Shown: piece after piece, positions 7,776-15,613 of the stretch | Numbering within the stretch: the stretch's first letter is position 1 | How the letters are laid out: each line of letters opens with the position of its first letter | Assembly: GCF_024539815.1 (NCBI RefSeq) | Contig: NZ_JAHHIU010000144.1 | Span: 1 to 35,232 of the forward strand | Reading direction: 5' to 3' | DNA length: 35,232 nucleotides | Source of the DNA: Streptomyces hayashii | Lineage (GTDB): Bacteria; Actinomycetota; Actinomycetes; Streptomycetales; Streptomycetaceae | The notes under the pieces: model-generated | Seen by the model: only the letters and a program-made list of their open reading frames with translations | Database searches by the model: none | What the model was told of the DNA's origin: nothing | Position numbers and translations under genes: made by a program

Positions 7776-8186
7776 TCACCCGAACCGGGGCAGTGGCGCT
7801 TCCCCCTGGACGGCATCGCCCTCGTCGCCCACCCGGTAGCCGGGGACCGAGGGCCAGCGGACCGTCAGCACCACGGACTCCTCCTCCGCGAACCACGAGT
7901 GGTCGACGCCGCGGCCCCACACGACGTAGTCCCCCTGCCGGGAAAGGAGAACGCTGCGCCCGGGCAGTTCCACCCGGAAGCGCCCGCTGACGAGGACCAG
8001 GAGGGCGGTGCGCGCTTCACCGGTCACCCACTGGGCACGCTCGTCGCCCCGCGGGTGGACGCCCCATTTGATCTCCACGTCCTCGCTGTGCCGGGGATCG
8101 GAGACGTCCTTGAAATGCCCCAGCAGCCACCCGTGGTCCAGCTCCGCGTCCAGGCCCGCATTGCCCACGTACACACTGTCGTTCAT
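7776..8186 (-). CDS. Cupin-like small protein (136 aa)
   Basis: A single-domain protein with a cupin-type beta-barrel pattern: HGWLLGHF..., ALLVLVSGRFRVELPGRSVLLSRQGDYVVWGRGVDHSWFAEEESVVLTVRWPS. The GRFRVELPG and GDYVVW..GVDHSW segments match the two conserved cupin strands with one retained His. No signal peptide is present. Homologues in streptomycetes are sometimes labelled signal peptidase I, but there is no Ser/Lys dyad or membrane anchor here, so that name is not justified. The ATG at 8186 has no ribosome binding site. A -10-like TACCTT lies 8 nt upstream on the minus strand (8195-8200), so the mRNA may be leaderless. Role unknown; metal or small-ligand binding is the family expectation. 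Confidence 0.8.
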   Translation of the reverse strand: MNDSVYVGNAGLDAELDHGWLLGHFKDVSDPRHSEDVEIKWGVHPRGDERAQWVTGEARTALLVLVSGRFRVELPGRSVLLSRQGDYVVWGRGVDHSWFAEEESVVLTVRWPSVPGYRVGDEGDAVQGEAPLPRFG

Positions 8187-8430
8187 GGCTCGGCAAGGTA
8201 GCAGCAGGCGCTCTGCCCGCCGCGAGCCCGCCCCGGCCGCGCGCCCGCACAGCCGGGGCCGGCGTCCGACCCGCGCGACCGACGGGCCCGCGGCCGTCTG
8301 CCCCTACGCCTCCCGGTGGCCGCTTTCCGCGCGTCGTGCACCGTACGGCCCCCTCGAAGTGGCCGCGTGGTGAGGTCGACACCAGATTGTTCTGAGTGTC
8401 CGTCAACGTCCTCACGAAAGGTCCCGCATC

Positions 8431-9444
8431 GTGCGCGTCAAGTCGCTGACGCTGGCCGCGGCCGGCCTGGCCCTGCTGGCCCCGGCCACCCCCTCCGTCG
8501 CGGCGCGCCCGTCCCCGGCCGCCGCCGGAGCGTCCCCGTCCCGGCAGGAGGGCTCCGTCAGCGCCGCCGACCTGCTGGCCAGGGTCCGCGACTGCACCCC
8601 CGTCTCGCGCGGCCGGTACCGCACCGACGAGGACGCGCCCGCCACGGTCCCGGTGTGCGGCACCGACGAGGCGGTCTTCTGGACGGCCGACATGGACATC
8701 GACTGCGACGGCCGTCCGAGCCCCCGCTGCAACAGCGGCACCGACCCGCTGTTCTCCGACGCCACCGCCTACCAGCAGTCCGACGGCCGCTATCTGAGCG
8801 CCGAGACGCTGCCCTACATCGTGGTGCCCGGCATCAGCGCCGTCTGGGACCACCGTGCCGACGGGGTCGGCGGGGGATCGGTCGCGGCCGTCGTCTACGG
8901 GGACCGGGTCGAGTACGCCGTCGTCGGCGACATCGGGCCGCGCGAGATCATCGGCGAGGCGTCCTACGCCACCGCCAGGGCGCTCGGCATCCGAGCCGAC
9001 CCGCACGGCGGCGGCACGCCCTCGGGTGTCACGTACATCGTCTTCAAGAACGCCCGGGCGACGCCCATCGAGAGCCACGCGTCCGCGGTGGCGGTGGGGG
9101 AGCGGCTGGCGCGCACGTTCGTGCGGGGAACGGACGCCGCCGATCCGCCGACGCTTCCGCCGTCCCCGCTCCCGCCGTCCGCGCCGCCGCCCTCCGTGCC
9201 GCCGGCGACCGACGCCGGCACGGCGCCGCAGGAGGGGGGCGCCGCCGACGACTGGACGCCCGCCGCGGGACCGGTCGCCCAGGAACCCCTGGAGGACCCG
9301 GACGGGACGGACACGACGGGGGGAACGGACGCGACGGACGGCGAGGCCGGGACCTGGTCCGGTGGGCCGGACGGCGCTGGGACGCAGGCGGATCCGGACG
9401 CCGGGGGGAGCGAAGGCCCCGGGCGGGGCGACGAGGGCCCGTGA
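8431..9444 (+). CDS. Secreted chitosanase, glycoside hydrolase family 75
   Basis: An endo-acting hydrolase of chitosan (glucosamine beta-1,4 linkages), exported from the cell. The GTG at 8431 has an AAAGG site upstream. Residues 1-25 are a signal peptide. The GH75 domain covers ~42-225: DMDIDCDGRPSPRC, LPYIVVP, VAAVVYGDRVEYAVVGDIGPREIIGEAS and GVTYIVF. Asp167 and Glu176 are nine residues apart, as are the catalytic pair of fungal GH75 enzymes (Asp160/Glu169 numbering in Aspergillus). From ~230 to the end is a ~105-residue Pro/Thr/Asp/Gly-rich tail, Pro-rich first and then DGTDTTGGTDATDG-like. I recognise no binding domain or anchor in it. Two hairpins follow the stop. I saw no chitosanase-regulator box upstream. 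Confidence 0.9.
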   Translation: MRVKSLTLAAAGLALLAPATPSVAARPSPAAAGASPSRQEGSVSAADLLARVRDCTPVSRGRYRTDEDAPATVPVCGTDEAVFWTADMDIDCDGRPSPRCNSGTDPLFSDATAYQQSDGRYLSAETLPYIVVPGISAVWDHRADGVGGGSVAAVVYGDRVEYAVVGDIGPREIIGEASYATARALGIRADPHGGGTPSGVTYIVFKNARATPIESHASAVAVGERLARTFVRGTDAADPPTLPPSPLPPSAPPPSVPPATDAGTAPQEGGAADDWTPAAGPVAQEPLEDPDGTDTTGGTDATDGEAGTWSGGPDGAGTQADPDAGGSEGPGRGDEGP

Positions 9445-9451
9445 GGGAACA

Positions 9452-9480
9452 GGGGCGACCGGGCCGGCCCCGGTCGCCCC
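9452..9480. terminator. Strong hairpin between the convergent chitosanase and dhaM genes
   Basis: A perfect 12-bp stem (arms 9452-9463 and 9469-9480, GGGGCGACCGGG / CCCGGTCGCCCC) with a 5-nt loop, 7 nt after the chitosanase stop. It probably terminates that transcript and may work in both directions. Confidence 0.7.
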
Positions 9481-9485
9481 GGCCT

Positions 9486-9509
9486 GCCGCTCCCGGACGG
9501 GGGAGCGGC
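9486..9509. terminator. Second hairpin between chitosanase and dhaM
   Basis: A perfect 9-bp stem (GCCGCTCCC at 9486-9494, GGGAGCGGC at 9501-9509) with a 6-nt loop, 5 nt after the first hairpin. The back-to-back pair in a convergent gap suggests a bidirectional terminator serving both the chitosanase gene and dhaKLM. Confidence 0.6.
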
Positions 9510-9559
9510 CGGCCCGGGACGGCGACGACGCCTCCTCGGGCCGGGGTCGGCCGTCCGCG

Positions 9560-9970
9560 TCACACCTTGCGGTAGGTGTACGCCTCCTCGGCCGCGGCCT
9601 CCACCGCGTCGAGGTCGGCGCCCGCCGCCGAGGTGACCACGGCGGCCACCGCCCCCTCCACGAACGGGGCGTCCACCAGGCGCGCGGTCCCGGGCAGCTC
9701 GTCGCCCTCCGCGAGCAGCGCCTTGACCGTGAGGACGGCGCTGCCCAGATCGGCGAGGACCGCGACACCGGCGCCCCGGTCCACCGACGCGGCGGCGGCG
9801 GCGATCAGATCGGCGCTGGTGCCCAGCCCACCGCCCTCCGTGCCGCCCGCCGCGGCGACCGGCACCGCCGTGCCGCCGCCCGCCAGACCCCGGGCCAGCT
9901 CGGCCACGGCCTCGGCCACCTGCGCGCTGTGCGACACCAGCACCACCCCGACCGGCTTCTCCGTGCTCAC
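9560..9970 (-). CDS. dhaM: PTS-dependent dihydroxyacetone kinase, phosphotransferase subunit DhaM
   Basis: A cytoplasmic EIIA-Man-like phosphocarrier that passes phosphate from HPr to ADP held on DhaL. At 136 aa it is the single-domain form, without the HPr and EI domains fused in E. coli DhaM. His14 in VSHSAQ is the expected phosphorylation site. The GGLGTS and ADLGSAVLTVKALL motifs of the family are present. The GTG at 9970 lies 7 nt after the dhaL stop, with GAGG overlapping that stop, so translation is probably coupled. It is the last gene of dhaK-dhaL-dhaM and converges on the chitosanase gene. Activity needs general PTS proteins encoded elsewhere. Confidence 0.92.
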   Translation of the reverse strand: MSTEKPVGVVLVSHSAQVAEAVAELARGLAGGGTAVPVAAAGGTEGGGLGTSADLIAAAAASVDRGAGVAVLADLGSAVLTVKALLAEGDELPGTARLVDAPFVEGAVAAVVTSAAGADLDAVEAAAEEAYTYRKV

Positions 9971-9977
9971 GGGCGCC

Positions 9978-10577
9978 TCACTTCCCCTCGGTCTCGGCCA
10001 GGGCTGCGATCAGAAGGGCCGCCGAGGTCGCGCCCGGGTCCTGGTGGCCGATGCTGCGCTCGCCGAGATAGCTGGCCCTGCCCTTGCGGGCCTGCAGCGG
10101 CGTCGTCGCCTCCGCGCCCTGCTCGGCGGCCGAGCGGGCGGCGGCGAAGCCGTCGGCGAGGCGGTCGACGGCCGGCGCCAGCGCGTCGATCATGGTCTTG
10201 TCGCCGGGCGCGGCGCCGCCCAGCTGCATCACGGCGTCCACCCCCGCGCGCAGCGCGTCGGCGAACTGCTGCTCGTCCACCTCGGCCGCTTCGCCCAGCG
10301 CCTTGCCGGTCTTCCGCAGCAGCGTGCCGTACAGCGGCCCCGAGGCCCCGCCGACCGTCGAGATCAACTGGCGTCCCGCGAGTGTCAGGACGGCGCCCGG
10401 AGTCGCGGGGGACTCCTTCTCCAGCGCCGCGGTCACCGCGGTGAACCCGCGCCGCAGGTTGCTGCCGTGGTCGGCGTCCCCGATGGGCGAGTCGAGGGCG
10501 GTGAGGCGGTCCGCCTCGCGGTCGACGGACACGGCGGTCGCCGTCATCCAACGGCGGAAGAAGTCGGCGTCGAGCAC
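9978..10577 (-). CDS. dhaL: Dihydroxyacetone kinase subunit DhaL (ADP-binding)
   Basis: The nucleotide-binding subunit: ADP stays bound as a cofactor, is phosphorylated by DhaM, and gives the phosphate to dihydroxyacetone on DhaK. Asp29, Asp34 and Asp36 in LDSPIGDADHGSN match the Mg-binding aspartates of E. coli DhaL (30, 35, 37). TVGGASGPLYGTLLRK is also typical. The GTG at 10577 is chosen because AAGGAG ends 5 nt upstream of it. An in-frame ATG at 10592 would place that ribosome binding site inside the coding sequence. Length is 199 aa, close to the family norm. It lies between dhaK (45-nt gap) and dhaM (7-nt gap). Confidence 0.92.
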   Translation of the reverse strand: MLDADFFRRWMTATAVSVDREADRLTALDSPIGDADHGSNLRRGFTAVTAALEKESPATPGAVLTLAGRQLISTVGGASGPLYGTLLRKTGKALGEAAEVDEQQFADALRAGVDAVMQLGGAAPGDKTMIDALAPAVDRLADGFAAARSAAEQGAEATTPLQARKGRASYLGERSIGHQDPGATSAALLIAALAETEGK

Positions 10578-10622
10578 TGCGTCTCCTTGCATGGTCGGTA
10601 CGGTCCGGGCCCGCGTCCTGGG

Positions 10623-11615
10623 TCAGACGCCCCAGCGCAGGCCGGCGGTCTTCACCGGCGCGTTCCACAGCCGCAGCCGCTCCTCGTCGACCTCGCAGAG
10701 GGTCACCGAGGCGCCGGCCATGTCGAGGGACGTCACGTAGTTGCCGACGAGCGTGTGCGCGACGACCACTCCGCGCTGCGCCAGCACCCGCTGCACCTCC
10801 GCGTTGAAGCCGTAGAGCTCCAGCAGCGGCGTCGCGCCCATGCCGTTGACCAGGACGACGACCGGGTTGCGGGGCGTGATGTCGTCGAGGATCGCCTGGA
10901 CGGCGAAGTCGGCGATCTCTCCGGACGTCATCATCGGCCGGCGCTCGCGCCCCGGCTCGCCGTGGATGCCGACGCCCAGTTCCAGCTCGCCGGCCGGCAG
11001 GTCGAAGGTCGGGCTGCCCTTGGACGGCGTCGTGCAGGCGCTGAGCGCCACGCCGAAGCTGCGGGAGCTCTCGTTGACCTGCCGGGCGAGCGTCTGGACC
11101 CGCTCCAGCGGCTGCCCCTCCTCGGCCGCCGCCCCCGCGATCTTCTCCACGAACAGCGTCGCGCCCGTTCCGCGCCGCCCGGCCGTGTAGAGGCTGTCGG
11201 TGACGGCGACGTCGTCGTTGACGAGGACCTTCGCGATCTGGATGCCCTCGTCCTCGGCGAGCTCGGCCGCCATGTCGAAATTGAGCACGTCACCGGTGTA
11301 GTTCTTCACGATGAACAGCACACCGGCGCCGCTGTCGACGGCCGCGGCGGCACGCACCATCTGGTCCGGCACGGGAGAGGTGAACACCTCTCCCGGGCAG
11401 GCGGCGGAGAGCATCCCGGGTCCTACGAAACCGCCGTGCAACGGCTCGTGCCCCGAGCCGCCGCCGGAGACCAGGGCCACTTTCCCGGCCACGGGAGCGT
11501 CCCGCCGTACGATCACCCGGTTCTCGACGTCGACCGTGAGGTCGGGATGAGCTGCCGCCATCCCGCGCAGCGCGTCCGCGACGACGGTTTCGGGAACGTT
11601 GATCAGCATCTTCAT
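10623..11615 (-). CDS. dhaK: Dihydroxyacetone kinase subunit DhaK (substrate-binding)
   Basis: Binds dihydroxyacetone covalently as a hemiaminal on a histidine and presents it to DhaL, giving dihydroxyacetone phosphate for glycolysis. At 330 aa it has the PTS-type length. His218 in GVGIHGEPGRE falls at the same residue number as the E. coli catalytic His218. GGGSGHEPLHGGFVG (~51-65) and KNYTGDVLNF (~104-113) are also diagnostic. The ATG at 11615 has AGGAGA upstream. It opens the dhaKLM operon. No dhaS/dhaR-type regulator is adjacent. The 370-bp region upstream holds an 11-bp inverted repeat that could be a control site. Confidence 0.94.
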   Translation of the reverse strand: MKMLINVPETVVADALRGMAAAHPDLTVDVENRVIVRRDAPVAGKVALVSGGGSGHEPLHGGFVGPGMLSAACPGEVFTSPVPDQMVRAAAAVDSGAGVLFIVKNYTGDVLNFDMAAELAEDEGIQIAKVLVNDDVAVTDSLYTAGRRGTGATLFVEKIAGAAAEEGQPLERVQTLARQVNESSRSFGVALSACTTPSKGSPTFDLPAGELELGVGIHGEPGRERRPMMTSGEIADFAVQAILDDITPRNPVVVLVNGMGATPLLELYGFNAEVQRVLAQRGVVVAHTLVGNYVTSLDMAGASVTLCEVDEERLRLWNAPVKTAGLRWGV

Positions 11616-11739
11616 GGGTATCTCCTAAGAGGGCCGGCAGGTGGCTTGCTGTCCTGCTTCTTCGCTGGTCAGGAGGGGTAATGGCGGTGTGCGGCCTTGC
11701 TGTCGGCAGCGGTCGCCGGCTGGTTGCGGCGGCGCTGAC

Positions 11740-11822
11740 GCCGACAGGGGGCCGACGTGGGTGACGGGCCGTCAGGCCGGTCGGACGGTCGGGTGCGTAT
11801 CGGCTGATCTGCCCCTGTCGGC
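11740..11822. repeat. 11-bp inverted repeat in the 370-bp gap upstream of dhaK
   Basis: GCCGACAGGGG (11740-11750) and CCCCTGTCGGC (11812-11822) are exact reverse complements 61 bp apart. CTGTCGGCAG also occurs directly at 11700-11709 and 11815-11824. They lie ~125-207 bp upstream of the dhaK start, as expected for separated operator half-sites or a looping repressor. The gap 11616-11985 otherwise shows no convincing gene. A 27-codon frame at 11681-11764 with AGGAGG before it is too short to support. Confidence 0.35.
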
Positions 11823-11985
11823 AGTATCTGCCTTGCGGCAGCGAAGGGCACGCGCGAGAACGTCATGGGCATGCTCCGGTCCGGATCGGGATGCCGTCGG
11901 CCGTGGCCCGCCGTCGGCAAGCCACCGGCCCCGGGCCTCGTCGGCGCCTCGCAGGGCACGCTTCTCGCGGCGGCGGACAGGGCGA

Positions 11986-12561
11986 TCAACCGTGTCGGGC
12001 GCGGCGGTAGTAGAGCGTCCCCTCGTGGTCCGGTTCGGGGTCGGGGAGGGTGAAGCCGGCGGATTCGGCGCAGGTGCGACTGGCGTGGTTGTCGGCGTCG
12101 ATGCCGCAGAAGAACGTCTGGACGTCTTCGGCGTCGGGGTGGGCGAGGACGGCCCGGAGGGCGGAGCGGCCGTATCCGCGCCGCCACTGGCCGGGGTCGA
12201 CCAGGTAGGCCAGGCCCATGGAGGGCCGGGGGTCGGCGTCGGACAGGACGGGGCCCTCGGGACCCTCGCCGTGGTAGCGCACCCAGCGGTCGTAGACGTC
12301 GCCGCAGACGAACGCCACCGGCGTCCCGGCCTGATCCAGTCCGATCCAGCCGTGGTAGCGGAGCACCACCGCGCCGCGGAAGGCGGTGCGGGGGCGCCGG
12401 CCGATCAGCCGCAGCTGACGGTGGATCCATGTGCGGCCGCCCAGACGCCTCTGGACCTCGGGATGGTCGAACCAGTGCTCGATCCGGTGCGCCCCGGCCT
12501 CGGTCAAGGGCAGCAGCCGCAGCTCCGGGCCGTCCGGCCGGGTCGGCGCGGGCCGGCTCAT
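11986..12561 (-). CDS. GNAT-family N-acetyltransferase (191 aa)
   Basis: A probable acetyl-CoA-dependent acetyltransferase. The C-terminal half shows the GNAT core: a strand (MGLAYLVDP), the acetyl-CoA pyrophosphate loop QWRRGYGRSALRAVL (R/QxxGxG/A motif A), then FFCGIDADNHASRTCAESAGFT, the usual NxxS...EkxGF motif B. The N-terminus (LRLLPLTEAGAHRIEHWFDHPEVQRRLGG) also resembles this family, which often modifies small molecules or protein termini. The substrate cannot be told. The ATG at 12561 has no evident ribosome binding site, but it overlaps by 4 bp (ATGA) the stop of a short upstream frame, suggesting coupled translation. Confidence 0.85.
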   Translation of the reverse strand: MSRPAPTRPDGPELRLLPLTEAGAHRIEHWFDHPEVQRRLGGRTWIHRQLRLIGRRPRTAFRGAVVLRYHGWIGLDQAGTPVAFVCGDVYDRWVRYHGEGPEGPVLSDADPRPSMGLAYLVDPGQWRRGYGRSALRAVLAHPDAEDVQTFFCGIDADNHASRTCAESAGFTLPDPEPDHEGTLYYRRARHG

Positions 12562-12722
12562 GCTGCCGCCGGGCGTGCGACGAGGACGTCGTCCGCGAAC
12601 CCGGCGTGCGTGCGCAAGTCGCTGTCGGCGAGGTCGCGCGGCTGAAAGGCGCGGAATCGTTGCGGCGCCGAGTCCCCTCGGGAGCGGGACCCGGTGGAGC
12701 CGCGGTTCATGACACTGTGCAC
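12558..12722 (-). CDS. Possible small protein (54 aa) coupled to the acetyltransferase
   Basis: A short frame starting at GTG 12722, with AAGGA 6 nt upstream on the minus strand. It ends in ATGA, exactly overlapping the acetyltransferase start, and the latter has no ribosome binding site of its own. The peptide (VHSVMNRGSTGSRSRGD... PRDLADSDLRTHAGFADDVLVARPAAA) is basic at first and then acidic; I recognise no family. The coupling geometry is the main evidence. It could be a true small protein or a translated leader that only delivers ribosomes. The frame is open back to 12827. Confidence 0.35.
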   Translation of the reverse strand: MHSVMNRGSTGSRSRGDSAPQRFRAFQPRDLADSDLRTHAGFADDVLVARPAAA

Positions 12723-12943
12723 GGGCGTTCCTTCCCGACCCGCGCTGCGCACGCGGGCCTGCGCGGTGACCATCACAGGATCACTGGGGAAGGTACGCCC
12801 TCCGCGGCCAACCCGAAGCCGAACCACCGGACTTGGTCCCGCCGGCCGACGGGGGTGGACCTGCGCGGGCGGACCGGCGCGGGCCCGGGGCAGTGCGAGG
12901 CCCGGCCCGAAGGCGGCGCTCCCTCCTGGCCGGGGGCCCCTGT

Positions 12944-12971
12944 GCGCACCCGGCGGATCCGCCGGGTGCGC
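12944..12971 (-). terminator. 28-bp perfect palindrome after the MMPL gene
   Basis: A perfect 28-bp palindrome (arms GCGCACCCGGCGGA and its complement, centre GGATCC) starts 7 nt beyond the MMPL stop. As RNA it forms a 12-bp G/C stem with a GATC loop: a strong terminator without a T-tract. The rest of the 12562-12978 gap holds only the 54-codon frame above. Confidence 0.65.
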
Positions 12972-12978
12972 GGCCGGT

Positions 12979-15177
12979 TCAGGAGACCCGCTCGGGCTGC
13001 CTGTGCTCCACCTGCGGGGCCCTCTGCAGGCGGGCGCCCTCGACGTCGAGGTCGGGCAGGACGCGATCGAGCCAGGAGGGGAGCCACCAGGCGTGCCGTC
13101 CGGCGAGGGCCAGGACCGCGGGGACGAGGGTCAGGCGGACGGCGAAGGCGTCGATGAACACGCCGACGGCGAGCGCGAAGGCGATGGGCTTGATCAGGGC
13201 GTCGTCGAGCGGGAAGAAGCCGGCGAAGACGGTGAACATGATCAGGGCGGCCGCGGTGACGACCCGGACGCTGTGCCGCGCGCCGTCGATCACCGACTCG
13301 CGCGCCACGCCGGTGCGGACCCACTCCTCCCGCATTCCGGAGACGAGGAACACCTCGTAGTCCATGGCCAGTCCGAAGAGCACGCCGATCAGGATGATCG
13401 GCAGGAAGCTGACGACGGGACCGGTGTGGGCGAGGCCGAGCGTGTCCGCCAGCCGGCCCCACTGGAACAGGGCGACGACCGTGCCGAGCGAGGCGGCCAC
13501 CGACAGCAGGAATCCGGCGGCGGCCTTGAGCGGGATCACCAGCGAGCGGAACACCATGGTCAGCAGGACCAGGCTCAGGCCGACGACGATCGCCACGAAG
13601 GGCAGCAGGGAGTCGCTCAGCCGGTTGGAGACGTCGATGTTGACGGCGGTGGCGCCGGTGACCGCGACGGTCGCTCCGGTGGTCTGGCGGATGCCCGGCG
13701 CGGCGGCGCGGATGTCGCGGACGAGCCGGGCGGTGCGGGCGCTGTCGGGGCCGCTGTCGGGCATGACCTGGATGACGGTCTGCGCGCGATCGTGCGTGGG
13801 CTGCGGCGGCAGCACCGCCTCGACGCCCTTGAGGGCCCGCAGCTCGCGCGCGGCCCGCGCGCCCGCCTGCGCCCCGGACCGGTCGTCGCTCTCGGTCAGC
13901 ACCAGGAGCGGGCCGTTGAAGCCGGGGCCGAACTTGTCGCTGACGGTGTCGTACGCCTGGCGTTCGGTGGAGGCGACCGGGGCGGAGCCGTTGTCCGGCA
14001 GAGCCAGGCGCAGGTCCGTCGCGGGGAGCGCGAGTGCGACGAGGACGCCGGCGGCGGCCAGGACGGTGAGCAGGGGCTTGGCGACGACGGTCCGCACCCA
14101 GCGGGCGCCCAGCGTCGTCCTGTCGGCGGAACCGTCGGGGTCGGTGGCCCGCCGGGCCGCCTTGCTGCCGGACTTCGGGGTCAACCGGGCGCCGGCGAAT
14201 CCGGCGAGGGCGGGGAGCAGGGTGATCGCGGCCAGGACCGCGACGAGGACGGCTCCGGCGGCGCCGAGACCCATCACGGTCAGGAACGGGATGCCGATCA
14301 CGCCGAGTGCGGCCAGGGCGATGATCACGGTGCTGCCGGCGAAGACGACCGCGCTGCCGGCCGTGCCGGTGGCCAGCGCGACGGACTCCTGCGGATCGGC
14401 GCCGCGGGCGAGCTGCTGGCGGTGGCGGGACAGGATGAACAGGATGTAGTCGATGCCCACGGCCAGCCCCAGCATCAGCGCGAGCGTGACGGCGGTGGAG
14501 GAGATGCCGACCGCCGGAGTGAGGGCGAGCAGCCCGGCGAGTCCCACGGCCACACCGAGCAGGGCGGGCAGCAGCGCCATGCCCGCGGCGAGCAGGGAGC
14601 CGAACGTGACGACGAGGACGAGCAGGGCGACGGCGACTCCGATGATCTCGGACGTGCCTATGTGCACGCCGTCGCTGCCGTAGGCACTGCCGCCGACCGA
14701 GGTCCTGAGCCCGTTCTTCTCGGCCGCCCGGGCCGCCCGTTCGACGGCGTCCAGGGACGAGGGGCGTATCTCGGACCGCTCCACCGAGTACTGCACCTGC
14801 ACGATCGCCGTGCTTCGGTCGGCCGAGAAGGCCCCGGACGCACCCGGACCCACGACGGCTTGGACCTGGGGCGCCTTCGAGACCGCCGCCTCGGCTCCGG
14901 CGATGGCCGCGGTGTAACGGGCCTCGGTGACGCGGTGTCCCTCGGGGGCGGTGAAGACGATCTGGGCGCCCGCTCCCGAGGCTTCGGGCAGTGTCCTGCC
15001 GAGCGTGTCCAGCGCGCGCTGCGACTCGGTGCCCGGCACGGTGAAGCGGTCGTCGAGCCTGCCGCCGAGGACGCCGGCGCACGTGATGAGCGCGGCGAGG
15101 AGCACGAGCCAGATACCGAGCACCAGCTTGCGATGGCGGTAGGCGCTGCGGCCCAGCCGATGGAGCAGGACTGCCAT
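12979..15177 (-). CDS. MMPL-family RND-type exporter (732 aa)
   Basis: A proton-driven inner-membrane exporter of the MMPL/ActII-3 group, which moves lipids, antibiotics or dyes out of actinobacteria. The two-fold RND layout is clear. TM1 lies at ~17-37. The first periplasmic domain (~38-165) is followed by a five-helix bundle at ~170-330 (ALMLGLAVGIDYILFILSRHRQQL). The second half has TM7 near 365, a second external domain (~385-520) and a closing bundle with the hallmark GVLFGLAMDYEVFLVSGMREEW. The ATG at 15177 (GGGAG upstream) is preferred over 15309, which adds an Arg-rich non-membrane extension. It is divergent from a TetR gene, which probably represses it. Substrate unknown. Confidence 0.92.
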   Translation of the reverse strand: MAVLLHRLGRSAYRHRKLVLGIWLVLLAALITCAGVLGGRLDDRFTVPGTESQRALDTLGRTLPEASGAGAQIVFTAPEGHRVTEARYTAAIAGAEAAVSKAPQVQAVVGPGASGAFSADRSTAIVQVQYSVERSEIRPSSLDAVERAARAAEKNGLRTSVGGSAYGSDGVHIGTSEIIGVAVALLVLVVTFGSLLAAGMALLPALLGVAVGLAGLLALTPAVGISSTAVTLALMLGLAVGIDYILFILSRHRQQLARGADPQESVALATGTAGSAVVFAGSTVIIALAALGVIGIPFLTVMGLGAAGAVLVAVLAAITLLPALAGFAGARLTPKSGSKAARRATDPDGSADRTTLGARWVRTVVAKPLLTVLAAAGVLVALALPATDLRLALPDNGSAPVASTERQAYDTVSDKFGPGFNGPLLVLTESDDRSGAQAGARAARELRALKGVEAVLPPQPTHDRAQTVIQVMPDSGPDSARTARLVRDIRAAAPGIRQTTGATVAVTGATAVNIDVSNRLSDSLLPFVAIVVGLSLVLLTMVFRSLVIPLKAAAGFLLSVAASLGTVVALFQWGRLADTLGLAHTGPVVSFLPIILIGVLFGLAMDYEVFLVSGMREEWVRTGVARESVIDGARHSVRVVTAAALIMFTVFAGFFPLDDALIKPIAFALAVGVFIDAFAVRLTLVPAVLALAGRHAWWLPSWLDRVLPDLDVEGARLQRAPQVEHRQPERVS

Positions 15178-15349
15178 GGCGAACTCCCGAGGTCGGTAAG
15201 GGATTTCCCGGCCGTCTCGTCGCCGACGCCGGACGAACGGACGGCGGCCGAACAGCGGACGGCGGAACGGTCGGCCCCGCGCCGTCGAGCGGCTGCGGGC
15301 AGGAGGCACACCGGGCCGTGGGCGACGTCCGGGCTGCCTTCGGCGGCCG

Positions 15350-15379
15350 ACTTTATCACCTGCTCAAGTCGAGTGACCA
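15350..15379 (-). promoter_or_regulatory. Putative MMPL promoter
   Basis: On the minus strand TGGTCA (complement of 15374-15379) is 18 nt from TAAAGT (complement of 15350-15355). This gives a leader of ~165 nt to the ATG at 15177. The match is moderate. Confidence 0.35.
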
Positions 15380-15404
15380 GATCAGACAACTGGGACGCGT
15401 GACA

Positions 15405-15433
15405 TTGTCAGTCGACAGAGTCGCCTGTACGGT
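15405..15433 (+). promoter_or_regulatory. Putative promoter and TetR operator in the divergent gap
   Basis: TTGTCA (15405-15410), 17 nt, then TACGGT (15428-15433): a good SigA/HrdB-type match pointing toward the tetR gene. The inverted repeat TGTC-AGTC-GACA (15406-15417) overlaps the -35. It lies ~26 bp from the putative MMPL promoter, so one bound TetR dimer could affect both directions. The rest of the 15178-15613 gap shows no gene. Confidence 0.45.
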
Positions 15434-15613
15434 GAGGGCCGCGGGCGCCCACCGCCTCGGGAAACCGCCAGGGCATGGGCTTGCGACCCTTTTTCCCCGG
15501 AGCGCCTCCGCAGCGCCGGGGCGATGGTCGCCGACGCGGGAGCGGTCGCCTCACGCGCCCGATGCCTTGTCGAGCGACCTGTTCGGCAGACTGAGTCGAA
15601 TAGGATCCGTGTC

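Noticed and set aside
7776..8186. Signal peptidase I label for the cupin-like protein
   Set aside because: No membrane anchor and no Ser/Lys catalytic motifs; the pattern is cupin-like.
11681..11764. 27-codon frame with AGGAGG just upstream
   Set aside because: Short spacer (4 nt), no partner gene on that strand, and chance SD-ATG pairs are common in this DNA.
12694..15402. Long plus-strand frame (902 codons) opposite the MMPL gene
   Set aside because: Translation is a Gly/Asp/Gln-rich antisense of membrane helices; the MMPL frame has clear domain motifs.
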